From the NCBI GenBank assembly GCA_002432085.1, contig DJFN01000073.1:531-6897 (forward strand): a DNA stretch of 6,367 nt. Reading direction: 5' to 3'. The stretch comes from Flavobacteriales bacterium UBA5871 (GTDB taxonomy: Bacteria; Bacteroidota; Bacteroidia; Flavobacteriales_D; Crocinitomicaceae). The notes under the pieces were generated by a model. It worked only from the letters and a program-made list of their open reading frames with translations. It had not been told where the DNA came from and made no database searches. Shown piece after piece: positions 5,393 to 6,367 of this stretch; position 1 is the stretch's first letter, and each line of letters opens with the position of its first letter. The position numbers were made by a program, and so were the translations under genes.

Positions 5393-6285
5393 AAACGATC
5401 TTCAGCTTAGCACTATTCATCGGATGGATGAATACAATCGTCGCTCAGGAATATCTTCCGCTTCCTGAAGCAAATGCCAGCTGGGTAAATACCCTTTACC
5501 TTCTGGAAGAAGAACCTTTCCCGCACTATGAGCTGGAATCCGCTACTTATTATTGTACGCCCGGAATGGACACGACCATTTCAGGAACAACCTATTTCGT
5601 TATCGAAAAGTGTGTTGCCGGCGACTACAAAGGTGCATTGCGGAATGATAACGGAAAAGTCTGGTTTGTACCTAAAGATTCGCAAACGGAATTTCTGTTA
5701 TATGATTTTACCGTTCAGCCCGGCGACACCATTTTTGACGTTTACATAGAATCTTACTATGGCGAGTACGGGGTTCACGACCTTTACGTCGGACCTAATG
5801 CAGTGGATTCGGTTTTCATCAATGGTGATCACAGAAAGCGAATAGAGCTCGGTGGCGGATGGTGGATCGAAGGTATAGGAAATACGCAGGGATTATTTCT
5901 CGAGCCCTGGATGAATGTTTCGCAGTATCTGGTCGACCTTGCTTGCATGAGTGAGAACGACACAACGCTTTATCCCCTTTCCCCGGGCGGATTTTCTGTT
6001 GGAGCTTGCGGTTTCGTTGGAATAAAGGAACTGGATGACCAACTGTTGAGTGTACATCCGAATCCGTCCAAAGGTGTGTTTTTTGCAGATCTGGAAAAAT
6101 TGAACGGGGAAGTTGATCTGAAAAACATCGAGGTATTAAATCCGTTCGGACAGAGAATAGATCCGGTTTGTCAAGTCGAAAACAACGTCGTTCGTATTGA
6201 TATGGAGTCGTTCCCGGCCGGAATTTACTTTATCAGGATCACGACTAAAAACAAGGTCATCACCCAGGAGCTGGTTAAAGAATAG
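5389..6285 (+). CDS. Secreted protein with T9SS type A C-terminal sorting domain, function unknown
   Basis: The 298-residue protein has a signal peptide (MKTIF, hydrophobic to about 18, likely cut near VAQ at 18-20). Its C-terminal 80 residues form a type IX secretion sorting domain: VHPNPSKGVFF (222-232), VLNPFGQRI (249-257), and FPAGIYFIRI (275-284) followed by VITQELVKE to the end. Known role of that domain: export through the outer membrane by the PorU/Sov machinery, with the domain cleaved and the protein released or anchored. Residues 21-210 show a repeating pattern seen in many uncharacterised Bacteroidota cargo proteins: Y-KGALRND-GKVWFVP (80-96), FLLYDFTVQPGDT (102-114), VDSVFINGDHRKRIEL (139-154) and WWIEGIGNTQGLF (158-170). 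Cysteines at 56, 75, 186 and 207 could pair outside the cell. No catalytic motif is recognised; a binding or surface role is possible. It stands apart from the barrel gene by 98 nt. Confidence 0.88.
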   Translation: MKTIFSLALFIGWMNTIVAQEYLPLPEANASWVNTLYLLEEEPFPHYELESATYYCTPGMDTTISGTTYFVIEKCVAGDYKGALRNDNGKVWFVPKDSQTEFLLYDFTVQPGDTIFDVYIESYYGEYGVHDLYVGPNAVDSVFINGDHRKRIELGGGWWIEGIGNTQGLFLEPWMNVSQYLVDLACMSENDTTLYPLSPGGFSVGACGFVGIKELDDQLLSVHPNPSKGVFFADLEKLNGEVDLKNIEVLNPFGQRIDPVCQVENNVVRIDMESFPAGIYFIRITTKNKVITQELVKE

Positions 6286-6339
6286 CATTTGCCAGCGCTG
6301 AATAAAGACGCGGCAAGATTCTGATGATGATTTGACTTT

Positions 6340-6352
6340 TGTGGTGACCACA
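6340..6352. repeat. Short perfect palindrome near the right edge
   Basis: TGTGGT (6340-6345) and ACCACA (6347-6352) are exact reverse complements around one central base. The 82 nt after the cargo stop hold no gene that can be supported. The palindrome could be an operator for a gene beyond the edge or the tip of a terminator stem, but the window ends too soon to judge. Confidence 0.35.
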
Positions 6353-6367
6353 CGCAGTGCATCGCGA

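Noticed and set aside
6275..6367. Minus-strand reading frame entering from the right edge, with a Cys-x-x-Cys pair (SRCTACGHHK) and a stop at 6275-6277
   Set aside because: More than one minus frame is open over this short stretch, the segment is about 30 codons, and nothing beyond the Cys pair suggests a real gene end.

Overview
The window looks like chromosomal DNA from a member of the Bacteroidota, most likely a flavobacterium-like or related lineage. Three things point there. The last gene encodes a protein with an N-terminal signal peptide and a C-terminal type IX secretion (T9SS type A) sorting domain. A Bacteroidota-style outer membrane barrel resembling DUF6089 is present. Candidate promoters have the Bacteroidota form (TTTG, then TAnnTTTG), including an exact TATCTTTGCACC, and starts lack obvious Shine-Dalgarno sequences. 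No rRNA, tRNA, CRISPR, insertion sequence or phage gene was seen.

Layout. The left part reads leftwards: a DEAD-box RNA helicase whose N-terminal 160 residues fall in the window (1-480, running off the left edge), preceded by its own promoter and a roughly 110-nt leader, then a stand-alone receiver-domain response regulator (684-1064). A 536-base AT-rich gap (1065-1600) separates this from the rightward genes. It carries five copies of the heptamer AACTSTA at exactly 11-bp intervals, the most striking non-coding structure in the window.

The right part reads rightwards: a GT-C membrane glycosyltransferase of the ArnT/PMT type with a C-terminal soluble region (1601-3310), aspartate-semialdehyde dehydrogenase asd (3426-4445), a DUF6089-like outer membrane protein 17 nt behind it (4463-5290), and a T9SS cargo protein of an uncharacterised family (5389-6285). 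The 115-nt gap before asd holds two consecutive inverted repeats, the second a perfect 9-4-9 hairpin lying over the predicted -7 box of asd.

The genes do not form one pathway. Asd makes the precursor of lysine/diaminopimelate, threonine and methionine. The glycosyltransferase, barrel and T9SS cargo belong to the cell envelope, and the helicase and response regulator are general RNA and signalling functions. Only asd and the barrel gene look like a probable transcription unit. I saw no convincing new multi-gene system; the leads are the phased repeat array, the asd promoter hairpins and the uncharacterised secreted protein.
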